A stretch of DNA of 64,000 bases from Cyanobium gracile PCC 6307 (GCF_000316515.1 NC_019675.1:2505964-2569963), one strand, 5' to 3'; counted from the stretch's first letter, positions 34,356-43,129 are shown. Made by a program: numbers and translations. The notes: generated from the letters alone by a model not told the origin.

Positions 34356-37300
34356 CTGGCTCTTCTTCCACGCTCGGCAACGCCTGGCCTTCGCGGCGAT
34401 AGACGCGGTAGCTGTCTTCGCCCTGACCCTGCCACGGCCGATCGGCGATGCGCTCGCGCAGATGCGCGTTTTCCAGGCACTTCCCCTGCACGTCGAGCAC
34501 GCGATGCGCGAGCTTGAAGCCCTCCAACAGTGACACTTGCCCAGGAATCGTCTCGACCACCAGCGCATCCTGCGCGAGCTGCACCGAGCGCTCATCGAGC
34601 ACGACCGTCGAGTCGGCAGGATCGCGAACGAACACATGGTCCTGGATGCGTGCACGCAGGCTCGCGGCCGGGCCGGTATGAAACTTCGTGGCGAGCAGCT
34701 CATATGTCGGCGATGCATCGAGCTGTCCCCGCCAGCGGCCGAGGAACTCTTCACCGGAACGCAGGTTGCGCGTCAGCAGGTCGATGAGCGCGTACGACGT
34801 GCCGTCGAACTCGAACATCTCTTCGTTGCCGAAGAAGCCGTGGCGCATCAGCCCGCGGGTGAGGTAGGGCAGCGGCACACCGCCGAACGTCTCTTCGGCG
34901 AGCACGCGATGATGGTCCACGCTCGGCGAGCCGCCCCAGATGAACTGCATGTAGTGGCAGAGGTTGTTGCGCACGTGCGCGATCACGCGCGTGAGCCGGC
35001 TCTGGGCAGTCAGGTATTCGGACTCGGCCTCGTACATCTTGGTGCGCGCATCTGCCGCTTGTCGGGCTGCCGCTTCGAGGCGCGCGGCACGCTGCCGTGC
35101 CTGCTCGGCATCGGTCGGTACCGGCTCCTGGCGCGCAGTCTCGAGATCGAGACGGCGCTGATTGGCTTCGGCGCGGCGCCGGATCAACGTGCGCGAAAGG
35201 GCGTCGTTCGTGCCCACGGTCGCCTGCAGGTCGGCGGCGAGCTGAGCCGGCAGCGCAGGGATCAGCAGATGCGCGTGCTCCGACAGAAACTTTGCATCGA
35301 CCGCCGCCGGCTTCGGCAACGTCCGCGCGCGCAGCACGACGGGACGCAGGTCGTACAGCTCGGTGCGCACGGAGTACGAGCGCAGCAGCTGGTAGTAGAA
35401 GTAGTTCGCGGTGATTTCCTGGTTGCGATTCTCGATCGCTGTCGTGACCTCGACGACGTCTTCGGTCTCGATCTGCTCGCGTACCTTCACTTCTCGTTTT
35501 TCGTTGTAGTTGACCGAGGTCTTCAGTGCGGCTTCCGCGAGCAGGCTCTGCGTCGCGCGGCTGTTCGTCGCCAGCTCGAAGCCCGTCTGCGTCTGTACGT
35601 CCACGCTGGCTACCAGGATGTCGAAGCTCGCGCTGGCCGTGACGGACAAGTTGTACTTGGCCGACATCTCGCGGACGAACTCCGCGGTTTCCTTCTGCGT
35701 CTGGCTGTATTCCTGCGACCGCGTGCTCGCAAACTCCTCGACCGTGGAGGTCTCGCGCGTGGTCTTGACGAACGTGCGGCGCAGGACCTTCTCGGATTGA
35801 TTCGGCGCGAGGTTCTTGTAGCCGACGAGCTTGCCCTGCACGTAGCCTGCAGGGAACCAATGCTGGCGATAGACCACGAGCATCGCGAGGCGCTTGGAAC
35901 CCTCGGCACGTTCGCGCGGCAATGCGGTCAGCGTCGACGCAATCGTGTCGAGCAGATCCGACAGCGCGAAGATCGCCGAGTACACGAGCTCCGCTGCGAG
36001 GTCCTTGAAGTTTTCGCGGAAGGCGTTGCCCGGCTGCGCCACTTTGATGAGCGCCTGCGTGGCTTCGTTCGCGACCGCTAGCAGCGCATTCAGCTGGTTG
36101 AGGAAGTCGCCGCCCAGGTACTCCAGGTATGGGCCCAGGTGGCGCACCATGGCTTCGTCATCGATGGAGAACCCGGGCGGCGAGGTGATCCAGTTGTATT
36201 CGAAGCTGCGGACCTCACCCGTCCAGCGCTGCGGCGGCCCGGGAAACTCCAGATAGTTGACGGTCGGACTGCCATCGTGGGTATCGTTAATGCGTTCATC
36301 CGGACGCACCCGGGTTGCCGGCATGGCGTTGATCGCCGCCTGCAGGCGCACGCGCAGATTGTCGAGATCGGGCAGCTGCAACGGCGCCAGCAGAATCTCC
36401 GTCTGCGCGATGGCGCGCAGCAGCCCGCTCATCTGGCGGATGCGCAGTTGCATCTGTCCGATCTGGATGGCGTTCTCCGCGGTACTCAGGAACATGATGT
36501 CGCGGATGAGCAGCTCGACATCGCCAATCACGAGTTGCGCACGGTGGGCCGGATCGCGCATGCCGAGTGCATCCGCGAGCTGCATCTGCGTCAGGAAGTG
36601 AATGACCTGCAGCGCCTTGCCGCTCAGGACCCTGGCGGCCTCGACGTCACGCACGGTGTCGGTGCGCTCCTCCTGGAAGGGACCGCACTCATCGACCGGT
36701 ACGACGACGGCGTAGTCGTAGTAGATGTCTTCGTTGGTGTTGAGCCGGCCAGGGAACGTGTAGCGCGGCTCGCCTGCCTGCAATTGGCGGGGCGGTTGCG
36801 CGCCGGCGAGCGCGTAGATGTGCTCGATGTCGCACTGTCCGGTGGAGACGGCGGCTTCGCCGGCAGCCGCGGTGATCGAGCTGCTGCTGCTCGCCGGCGG
36901 CGGCGCGGCGGACGGCACGTGCCCTAGGCGCTCGGCTTCGCGCTGGTACAGCTGGGCGCTCCAGGCCGTGCGCCACGGAACCGGTGCCTTGCGCGCCATG
37001 AGCGTGCCGACGGAAGGCTCGGGGTCGTCGGCGAAAGAACGCCCGGTCAGGATGAGCCAGCGGTTGCTGAGGTAGTGCAGCGCCGTCGTCAACGCCTGTT
37101 GCGCGTCGAGCTGATCCTGCTGGCGTCCCTGATCGTCGCCCGCGTACTTGTAGTGCGCGGCGGTCGCCTGCAGGTCGCACAGGGACGCGGCCGGTGGTAT
37201 CTGCGGAAATGTTTCGGCCGGCTCGACGTAGTGCGCTGCTGCCAGCGCGTAGTACTGCAGCGCAAGACCGGCCGCCGGCAGCTGCGGATCATTCGTCGCG

Positions 37301-37554
37301 AGGCGGTTCAATGCCGGCCCGCTGGCGAGCACCGTTTCCTCGACCGAGCGGCGTACCGAATGCTCTGCGGGCAGGCTCGCTACGCTTGCAACAAATTCGT
37401 CACGCGAGGCAAAGAGCGCATCGAGCTGTCGTTGCCGCACGCGACTGCGCTGCAGCGTCCGGGCGGGGCGTTGGTCGTCCGCGGCTGCACCGGCACGGCG
37501 CGCAAACAGTCCATCCGATGGGGTTGCTGCGGAACGGGGGTCTTGCGGCGCCAT
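34342..37554 (-). CDS. Large protein of unknown function (1070 residues)
   Basis: A 1070-residue protein with no signal peptide or clear membrane helix. Residues 1-560 are mostly helical. Residues 590-750 are Ser/Thr-rich with alternating polar residues (TTRETSTVEEFASTRSQEYS, LSVTASASFDILVASVDV), ending in ITANYFYYQLLRSYSVRTEL. Residues 790-880 form a predicted coiled coil (AEQARQRAARLEAAARQAAD). The C-terminus has GTSYALIDLLTRNLR. The alternating middle resembles the amphipathic hairpins of pore-forming proteins, but this is impression only; I know no family. Codon use and CG-rich dinucleotides look proteobacterial rather than picocyanobacterial. Confidence 0.7.
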   Translation of the reverse strand: MAPQDPRSAATPSDGLFARRAGAAADDQRPARTLQRSRVRQRQLDALFASRDEFVASVASLPAEHSVRRSVEETVLASGPALNRLATNDPQLPAAGLALQYYALAAAHYVEPAETFPQIPPAASLCDLQATAAHYKYAGDDQGRQQDQLDAQQALTTALHYLSNRWLILTGRSFADDPEPSVGTLMARKAPVPWRTAWSAQLYQREAERLGHVPSAAPPPASSSSSITAAAGEAAVSTGQCDIEHIYALAGAQPPRQLQAGEPRYTFPGRLNTNEDIYYDYAVVVPVDECGPFQEERTDTVRDVEAARVLSGKALQVIHFLTQMQLADALGMRDPAHRAQLVIGDVELLIRDIMFLSTAENAIQIGQMQLRIRQMSGLLRAIAQTEILLAPLQLPDLDNLRVRLQAAINAMPATRVRPDERINDTHDGSPTVNYLEFPGPPQRWTGEVRSFEYNWITSPPGFSIDDEAMVRHLGPYLEYLGGDFLNQLNALLAVANEATQALIKVAQPGNAFRENFKDLAAELVYSAIFALSDLLDTIASTLTALPRERAEGSKRLAMLVVYRQHWFPAGYVQGKLVGYKNLAPNQSEKVLRRTFVKTTRETSTVEEFASTRSQEYSQTQKETAEFVREMSAKYNLSVTASASFDILVASVDVQTQTGFELATNSRATQSLLAEAALKTSVNYNEKREVKVREQIETEDVVEVTTAIENRNQEITANYFYYQLLRSYSVRTELYDLRPVVLRARTLPKPAAVDAKFLSEHAHLLIPALPAQLAADLQATVGTNDALSRTLIRRRAEANQRRLDLETARQEPVPTDAEQARQRAARLEAAARQAADARTKMYEAESEYLTAQSRLTRVIAHVRNNLCHYMQFIWGGSPSVDHHRVLAEETFGGVPLPYLTRGLMRHGFFGNEEMFEFDGTSYALIDLLTRNLRSGEEFLGRWRGQLDASPTYELLATKFHTGPAASLRARIQDHVFVRDPADSTVVLDERSVQLAQDALVVETIPGQVSLLEGFKLAHRVLDVQGKCLENAHLRERIADRPWQGQGEDSYRVYRREGQALPSVEEEPGAGS

Positions 37555-37635
37555 GACACGATCTCCCTTTAGTTGTTCTTCCCACAGTTTGTACTCAAGT
37601 TTAGCATCGAGTCAGCACTGGAAGGATGACCATTC

Positions 37636-38829
37636 ATGGCTGACCCAAAGGACACCAGACAAGCGCGCAGTACTTCGGATGAGGATCGCGGACTCGTTGC
37701 GACTGCAACCACTGCGGAGGACCGCGGTGTGGCGGCGTCGCCGACTCGCCAGTCGCAACCCGAAGCGCCCAAGACCGGTGGCTGCGGGCATGGGGGAAAT
37801 TGCGCCGAAGCGCAGTGCCGGCAGATGTCGGCGGCGTTGAGCGAGGCACAGGGTCTGGTGCGCGCCGCGATACGAGATCTGTCGCAGGCCGTCGGCCGCG
37901 GTCGCGACATCAAGGACCTGCCGCCGAAAACCATCGAAGCGCTGCAGTGGCACTTCAAGACGACGGCGCGCGAGCATGTCAGAAACATCCACGACCTCTT
38001 CACGCACATTCAGGATCGCCTGAGCCAGGGGCTGCGCATCTTCTCGTGCCTCGATACGGAAGGCGCCTGCACCGCGTTGAACCGCGCGATTCCCATCGTC
38101 GGCGTCATTCCCGCGGCGGTTGCCTATACGCGGCCTGGTGATCATCCGATCGTGCTGTGCCCGGCCTTCTTCCTCGAGTCGCTACTCGGCTTGGGATCCA
38201 CGCTCGAGCAGGCGGTGACGATGATCCACGAAGCCGGCCACAACGCCGGCTTGGCTCTCTTGCAGCCGCTGCCGCAGCTTCCGCGGGAGGTGTACATCGA
38301 GGAGCAGGTGTATCGCGCGCTCGACGCGCAGCAGGCGATGCAGACGACCGACGTATTCGCCAACTTCGCGCGCGACAATGTCCACGGCATTCCCGGGCGG
38401 TTCGCGATGAATGTGCCAGGCGAGCTGCGCGCGGGCGTTGCGATCTCCGATGATCGGCCACCGCAGTTCGTGCTGAGCTACGGTGTCACGGCGGAGTTCC
38501 AGCATCCCGTGCTGCGCATTCTGATTCCGACGGCCAGCGTCGAGCTCATCTACATGCCGTTCTCCTCGCAGGCCGAGCAGCGCGCCATGCTGGCAGGCAC
38601 CGTCGGAGCGCGCCTCGCTGCGCGAGGCGAAAAGATTTTTCTGGATCTGCGAGCCGGGGTGGTCGTCGAGCCGGGACGGCTCTCCGCGGGCCTGACTGCC
38701 GCGCTGGTCGAAGCGTCGACGCATTTCCAGCCGGGCTCGTTCGACATCTCCGCGTTCTTTCAGGCGCACCGCTCGCTGATAGAAGCGGAGCAGAACAAGA
38801 TCATTCTCGGCATCGGCGTGGATCTCTGA
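37636..38829 (+). CDS. Putative zinc metallopeptidase (HEAGH), divergent from the large protein
   Basis: A 397-residue protein. After a disordered start and a Cys-rich patch (GGCGHGGNCAEAQC), residues 155-210 read PIVLCPAFFLESLLG and AVTMIHEAGHNAGLALL. A strand with LCxxFF followed by HExxH is the pattern of M35/Lys-specific-type zinc endopeptidases, with HEAGH as the metal site. The C-terminal half is beta-rich. No signal peptide is seen. It shares an 81-base divergent region with the 1070-residue gene, so they are probably one locus. A processing enzyme or toxin role is possible, not shown. Confidence 0.65.
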   Translation: MADPKDTRQARSTSDEDRGLVATATTAEDRGVAASPTRQSQPEAPKTGGCGHGGNCAEAQCRQMSAALSEAQGLVRAAIRDLSQAVGRGRDIKDLPPKTIEALQWHFKTTAREHVRNIHDLFTHIQDRLSQGLRIFSCLDTEGACTALNRAIPIVGVIPAAVAYTRPGDHPIVLCPAFFLESLLGLGSTLEQAVTMIHEAGHNAGLALLQPLPQLPREVYIEEQVYRALDAQQAMQTTDVFANFARDNVHGIPGRFAMNVPGELRAGVAISDDRPPQFVLSYGVTAEFQHPVLRILIPTASVELIYMPFSSQAEQRAMLAGTVGARLAARGEKIFLDLRAGVVVEPGRLSAGLTAALVEASTHFQPGSFDISAFFQAHRSLIEAEQNKIILGIGVDL

Positions 38830-38839
38830 GCCGCGCTCG

Positions 38840-38873
38840 GCAGAGCGGCAGCACGAACCGGCTGCCGCTCTGC
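38840..38873 (+). terminator. Hairpin after the metallopeptidase gene
   Basis: A perfect 13-bp stem (GCAGAGCGGCAGC with GCTGCCGCTCTGC) and an 8-base loop begin 11 bases after the stop codon. The T-run is missing, so termination efficiency is uncertain. Confidence 0.6.
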
Positions 38874-39001
38874 ATCCATCGCAGATCGCTCGCTGCTAAC
38901 GATCGCTCATCACAGGCCTGGCTCGTGCCCGTCATGATTAAGCCGCCCGCGTTGATCGTTTCGCCGGGCGCGACCACCTGCGGCTTGTCGTTGCCGGTCT
39001 C

Positions 39002-39766
39002 CGGATCGTCGAACGGCGAGGAAGCGACGATGCGTACTACATCAAGAAGCGTGGCGAGGAGTCGTCTCGCGCGCTGGCCCGCGCGCGTCTCGAGGGCGAT
39101 GCTCTGCTCGACGTGCGCGAGATCTTCGAATCCGATTCCTGGACCCCCGGCGGGCCGATGGCAGGGCGCGCGGCCTTCGGCCCCGACGGCATGATTTATC
39201 TGACCGTGAACGATCACGTCGAGCACGACGGCCGCGACGGCCGCAAGGAATCCTTACTAGCGCAGCAGCTCGATAACGACTTCGGCAAGGTCTTGCGGAT
39301 TCGCGACGACGGCGGAATTCCCGCCGACAATCCGTTCGTCGCTCGCGAGGGCGCGAACGGCCAGCGCAACGTGACCGACTTCGCTTGGCATCCGGAGACC
39401 GACGAGCTCTGGACCACCGAAGTCGCCCCGATGGGCGGCGACGAGATCAATATCCTGCGCGCCGGCTCGAACTACGGTTGGCCGCTCGTCTCTCTCGGTA
39501 AGAACTACAACCGCAAGGAGCTCAGCGACAACCACTGGTACTTATCCGGCATGGAGATGCCGGTCATGTACTGGACGCCGTCGAGCAGCCCGTCGACGCT
39601 GGCGTGGTACACCGGCGACAAGCTCGCGCCGTGGAAGGGGCATCTCTTCGTCGGCGCGCTGAACGGCCAGACGCTCGTGCGCATGGCGTTTTACCAACCG
39701 ATGCTGCAAGCGGAGCGCCGCGACTCGCTGTTCATCCCGCTCGGGCGCCGATGGCGGGGAGCACAT
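39002..39766 (+). pseudogene. Internal fragment of a PQQ-type sugar/sorbosone dehydrogenase
   Basis: The open frame contains GGPMAGRAAFGPDGMIYLTV, DNDFGKVLRIRDDGGIPADN, ELWTTEVAPMGGDEINILRA and GSNYGWPLVSLGKNYN, which are blades of a soluble quinoprotein glucose/sorbosone dehydrogenase beta-propeller. Both ends are missing: the upstream part fades before 39000 with no start, and at about 39755 the frame passes directly into a DUF4160 protein. It is the right-edge fragment of the foreign block. Confidence 0.8.
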
Positions 39767-40006
39767 TTGTCACCATCAGTGTTCCGGGATGGCGAATTTC
39801 GCTATTTCTTCTTCTCGCGCGAGGAAAGCCGAGTTCACATCCATGTAAGCCATCCAGATGGTGAGGCGAAGTTCTGGCTAAAGCCGACCATTGAACTCGC
39901 CCGCAACATTGGGCTAAGCTCTTCAAGGGTCAAAGATGCTGCACGGTTAGTCGAGTCACACCAACAGGTGATCATCAATGCCTGGAACGACCACTTTGGG
40001 AGCTGA
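39767..40006 (+). CDS. DUF4160 protein
   Basis: A 79-residue protein: FRDGEFRYFFFSREESRVHI, then HVSHPDGEAKFWLKPTIELA, then WNDHFGS at the end, the full DUF4160 pattern. It is in frame with the dehydrogenase fragment upstream, but family members begin at this point; a TTG at 39767 with GGGGAG 6 bases before it is a plausible start. DUF4160 genes usually precede DUF2442 genes, as here (29-base overlap), in small modules resembling toxin-antitoxin pairs. No activity is established. Confidence 0.75.
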   Translation: MSPSVFRDGEFRYFFFSREESRVHIHVSHPDGEAKFWLKPTIELARNIGLSSSRVKDAARLVESHQQVIINAWNDHFGS

Positions 40007-40274
40007 GGTCACGAATGTTTCTGGCCATTGCATCTGGATTCTGATTGACGATGAAGAACTGGCACTTCCTTATTCCGAGTTTCCCTGGTTCAAGGCGGCT
40101 ACGATTCAGCAGATTATCAGCGTTCTTCGATCCACGGCTGACCATCTCTATTGGCCTGATCTAGACGTTGACTTATCCGTTGAGTCGATTCGCCATCCTG
40201 ACAGATTTCCTCTCAGGGCGAGGTGCACTTTCCAACCATGCCATTCACCTGAGTCGCCCCCTCAGACACACTGA
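39978..40274 (+). CDS. DUF2442 protein
   Basis: A 98-residue protein: GHCIWILIDDEELALPYSEF, PWFKAATIQQI and YWPDLDVDLSVESI, the DUF2442 pattern. It overlaps the DUF4160 gene by 29 bases. The last 14 or so residues lie inside an attC-like site, as is common at cassette ends. The pair is the first cassette of the array. Its role is unknown; such pairs are often compared with antitoxin modules. Confidence 0.82.
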   Translation: MPGTTTLGAEVTNVSGHCIWILIDDEELALPYSEFPWFKAATIQQIISVLRSTADHLYWPDLDVDLSVESIRHPDRFPLRARCTFQPCHSPESPPQTH

Positions 40275-40332
40275 TGCCATTCAGCAGATGGGGTCCATAC
40301 TTTCTGCGGCCAAGTGATGGCAGGCGTTAGAC
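40230..40332 (+). other. Integron attC-like recombination site A
   Basis: The site is bounded by TTCCAAC (40230-40236; consensus RYYYAAC) and GTTAGAC (40326-40332; consensus GTTRRRY). Next to them the inner arms pair: GCCATTCAC against GTGATGGC, with one extra base on one side, as in the extrahelical bases of attC. Length is 103 bases. It follows the DUF2442 gene in the expected orientation. Confidence 0.65.
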
Positions 40333-40367
40333 AGGCCAAAAAGATTCCTCAGCGAGGGACGAGGTGC

Positions 40368-40396
40368 TTTACAATTGTTTAGTCACAATCTAATAT
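40368..40396 (+). promoter_or_regulatory. Sigma-70 type promoter of the P-loop ATPase gene
   Basis: TTTACA (40368-40373) and TAATAT (40391-40396) are spaced by exactly 17 bases, 35 bases before the ATG. The spacer holds an inverted repeat, ATTGT-6-ACAAT, which could be an operator. A promoter of its own inside the cassette means expression does not depend on an integron platform. Confidence 0.6.
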
Positions 40397-40430
40397 CCCG
40401 CAAGGCATACAAGCCAGAAGTACCAGAGTC

Positions 40431-41906
40431 ATGACAGCGTCCAACCAAATCAGTCTTGGCCAAGTTGACTTTGGCAATGAAGCTGGAGACGACGTGCTCC
40501 CCTCGGAGGTGGTGGAGTTTTTTGTCGAGCAACCTGTCTTCCATCAATTTCTTGACGAGAAGAAGAAGATACTTATGGCAACAGCAAAGAAAGGAGTGGG
40601 AAAATCTGCTCTGATTCAGTGGATTGAAGCAAAGACCGAGGAAGTTCATGGGGACAAGGTTATAATCATCAATTGCAAAGGAAGCGATCTTGTCCGCTCC
40701 AACTTCAAGCTAACTTCCCAGCCAAGCTTGCCAAATGAATATATCCAAGACTGGAAGACAAGAGTATGCGCGTTAATCAATCGAAGGATCGGCTCTGAAA
40801 TTGGCCTTGCCATTAACGACGACGACATAACACTAGTTGAAAGTGCAGAGATCGAAGGATTTCGACGGCGAAGTTTAGTGACCAGTCTCACTGATCGGCT
40901 TTCTAATCTCTTGCCAGCAAAGCTGAAGGCCGAGAAAAAAACAGCCGCCAATGAGATTGAACTGTTAAAGCGGGTCAGCAAAAAGAAGGTATGGTTCTTG
41001 GTGGACGATCTTGATGCAACATATCAGAGATCCGAAAGGGAGAATCTTGAGTTGAGTACATTCTTCTCGGCGTGCCGCGCTCTGTCAGCTCAAGTGACTG
41101 GAATTTGTTTTCGCGTCACAATGCGCACCGATGTATGGCCACTAATTCGGCGGTACGATGAATCACTAGACAAGTTTGAGCAGTATGTTAAGGACATTGC
41201 TTGGAGCCAATCTGAGTTTCGCTCTCTTCTTGCAAAACGAATACAATCCCAAAGCCTTGAGCAGAACCATATCCATCAAGATAGTGCAGCTCTTCAGCCT
41301 TCAACAGTGCATCAAGAAGAGGCAATCATAGCTAAGGCGTTTGACAACGCGATGGCATGGGGCGACAAGGAGAAGCCCGTCTACCAAGTAATCTATACCC
41401 TTTCCTATCATCGCCCAAGATGGGCAATTCAACTATGCAAACTTGCTCAAGCAGATGCAATTAGGCGAAATCAAAAGCTCATCACCAAGCTCAATATAGA
41501 TACAGTATGGGGCGACTATGGCAAGAAGAGAATCGATGATCTAATAGTTGAGCATAAGCACCAGTGCAAAGAGGTTGAAGAATTAATCAATAGTTTTCGA
41601 GGAGCTCCACGAAGAATGTCTCGAGATGAGTTGATTGACTGGATCAAGCGCAATGTAACTACGCACGTAACCCCCGTAATCGAAGGCCGACAAGTAACGT
41701 CTGCGCTAGATCTGGCACATTTTCTGTTTCGCCTTGGGTTTATCGTGGCGAGGACCGAGCGGGAAGATGAAGGGTACGAACACTATTTCTTTGCGGATAT
41801 GCCAGACTTTCTCTCAAGTCGGACAAACAAGGACTTTGGCTCCCTCTGGGAGGTGCACCCTGAGGTGGTCTGGTTTTTCTGGACAGGCTCCATCGTTAAC
41901 CTGTGA
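40431..41906 (+). CDS. P-loop ATPase of the Sll1717 type, 3' end replaced by an IS
   Basis: A 491-residue cytoplasmic ATPase with Walker A (AKKGVGKSALIQW, residues 52-64) and Walker B (VWFLVDDLD, 187-195), a long helical middle and a C-terminal part with HYFFADMPDFLSS. It resembles the cyanobacterial Sll1717-type P-loop family; related STAND/KAP-like ATPases often act in defence. The last 15 codons come from the IS inserted after base 41860. The native end lies beyond the IS at 43130-43202 and would give a 500-residue protein. Base composition is much more AT-rich than that of the core genes. Confidence 0.8.
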   Translation: MTASNQISLGQVDFGNEAGDDVLPSEVVEFFVEQPVFHQFLDEKKKILMATAKKGVGKSALIQWIEAKTEEVHGDKVIIINCKGSDLVRSNFKLTSQPSLPNEYIQDWKTRVCALINRRIGSEIGLAINDDDITLVESAEIEGFRRRSLVTSLTDRLSNLLPAKLKAEKKTAANEIELLKRVSKKKVWFLVDDLDATYQRSERENLELSTFFSACRALSAQVTGICFRVTMRTDVWPLIRRYDESLDKFEQYVKDIAWSQSEFRSLLAKRIQSQSLEQNHIHQDSAALQPSTVHQEEAIIAKAFDNAMAWGDKEKPVYQVIYTLSYHRPRWAIQLCKLAQADAIRRNQKLITKLNIDTVWGDYGKKRIDDLIVEHKHQCKEVEELINSFRGAPRRMSRDELIDWIKRNVTTHVTPVIEGRQVTSALDLAHFLFRLGFIVARTEREDEGYEHYFFADMPDFLSSRTNKDFGSLWEVHPEVVWFFWTGSIVNL

Positions 41907-41940
41907 GGCGGGGCACCGCCCCTGAAGGGGGCTCCCACCC

Positions 41941-42228
41941 ATGAGCAAACGCCGCACCCATAGCCCCGAGTTCAAGGCCAAGGTCGCCATGGAGGCGATC
42001 AGTGGCCGCAAGACGCTTCAGGAGATCGCCGCCGACCACGCGGTGCATCCGATCCAGGTGAGCCAGTGGAAGAAGCAACTACTGGAGGGTGCCAGCGACT
42101 TGTTCACCCGGGGCAAAAAGACACAGGCCAAGGATGAGAGCCAGGCCAAGGAGGCTGAGCTGTTCCAGCAGATCGGCAAGCTCCAGATGGAGCTGGAGTG
42201 GCTGAAAAAAAAGTCTCAACTCCTCTGA
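41941..42228 (+). CDS. IS3-family transposase OrfA
   Basis: A 95-residue helix-turn-helix protein, MSKRRTHSPEFKAKVAMEAI, with HPIQVSQWKKQLLEGA and a leucine-zipper-like end (QIGKLQMELEWLKKK). It binds the IS ends. It ends just after a run of eight A (42205-42212), the usual slippage site for OrfAB fusion. Confidence 0.9.
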   Translation: MSKRRTHSPEFKAKVAMEAISGRKTLQEIAADHAVHPIQVSQWKKQLLEGASDLFTRGKKTQAKDESQAKEAELFQQIGKLQMELEWLKKKSQLL

Positions 42229-43111
42229 TGCCCGTGAACTGCGCAAACTGGTCGATCGTGGCCACCCTGATCTCACGGTCACTCGCCAATGCGAGCTGCT
42301 GGGCCTGCCTCGCTCCACGCTGTATTACCAGCCGGTGCCTGTCCGTGACTCCACGCTGCAGATCATGGCGAGGATCGATGCCCTCTACCTGGAGGATCCC
42401 ACCGCGGGCAGCCGGCGGATGGTCCATTACCTGGCCAGAGACGGCATCCCGATCACCCGCGACCGTGTCCGAAACCTCATGCAGCGCATGGGTTTACGAG
42501 CGATCTATCAGAAACCCCGCACCACGGTATCGGGTAAACCATCCGAGCGCTTTCCCTGCCTGGTGGACCTCCAGCTCCTCACGGCTCCAGATCAGGTCTG
42601 GGCGACAGATATCACCTACATCCCACTGCGGAAGGGCTTCCTGTACTTGGTGGCGATTGTGGACCTGTTCTCCAGGCACGTGCTCGCCTGGAGACTCTCC
42701 AACAGCCTTGACACGGAGTTCTGTTTGGAGGCCCTGGCGATGGCACTGGCGAGCGGCCGCAAGCCACAGATCTTCCATTCCGACCAAGGCTGTCAATTCA
42801 CCTCCTCAGCCTTCGTTCAACGACTCAAGGATGAGGAGATACAGATCAGCTGGTCAGGAAGAAAGCGCTGTTTTGACAACATCCTGGTGGAGAGGCTGTG
42901 GCGCACCGTCAAGTATGAGGAAGTGTATCTGCGTGCCTACAGCGATGGCTGGGAGGCGGAGATCAGCCTGGCCCGCTTCCTGTGGAGGTACTGCCATGTA
43001 AGGCCCCATAGCTCCCTGGGAGGCAGAACTCCCCATGAGGTCTACACTGATGCCGAATCCCGTTCCTCCCGTCCGAGGCTAACGATGTCAGGGGCCGCAT
43101 CTGTCCAATAA
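42206..43111 (+). CDS. IS3-family transposase OrfB (DDE integrase)
   Basis: About 300 residues, read from the A-run: SSDARELRKLVDRGHPDLTV, PRSTLYYQPV, then the DDE core with Asp in WATDITYIPL, Asp in FHSDQGCQFTS and Glu in NILVERLWRTVKYE. The first internal start is the GTG at 42335. Its frame is +1 relative to orfA, not the usual -1, so joining needs loss of one A from the run of eight, for example by transcriptional slippage. Confidence 0.88.
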   Translation, partial: KKSLNSSDARELRKLVDRGHPDLTVTRQCELLGLPRSTLYYQPVPVRDSTLQIMARIDALYLEDPTAGSRRMVHYLARDGIPITRDRVRNLMQRMGLRAIYQKPRTTVSGKPSERFPCLVDLQLLTAPDQVWATDITYIPLRKGFLYLVAIVDLFSRHVLAWRLSNSLDTEFCLEALAMALASGRKPQIFHSDQGCQFTSSAFVQRLKDEEIQISWSGRKRCFDNILVERLWRTVKYEEVYLRAYSDGWEAEISLARFLWRYCHVRPHSSLGGRTPHEVYTDAESRSSRPRLTMSGAASVQ

Positions 43112-43129
43112 AAGGCACCCACCTCACCC

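Larger units (their letters stand above)
41861..43126 (+). mobile_element. IS3-family insertion sequence, intact ends
   Basis: The 1266-bp element has inverted ends (TGAGGTGGTCTGGTTTTTCT inward from the left; the right end is its inverse with ACCTCA at the edge). It carries orfA and orfB and is flanked by CCC on both sides, a 3-bp target duplication. It sits in the 3' end of the P-loop ATPase gene. Related scars are at 10879 and 14125. Confidence 0.9.

Noticed and set aside
34537-36081. Plus-strand frame of 514 codons opposite the 1070-residue gene
   Set aside because: Arg-rich shadow; the minus-strand frame is twice as long, has a structured composition and is coupled to its neighbour.
42198-43001. 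267-codon plus-strand frame overlapping orfB of the IS at 41861
   Set aside because: It starts at a GTG but lacks all DDE motifs, which are in the neighbouring frame.
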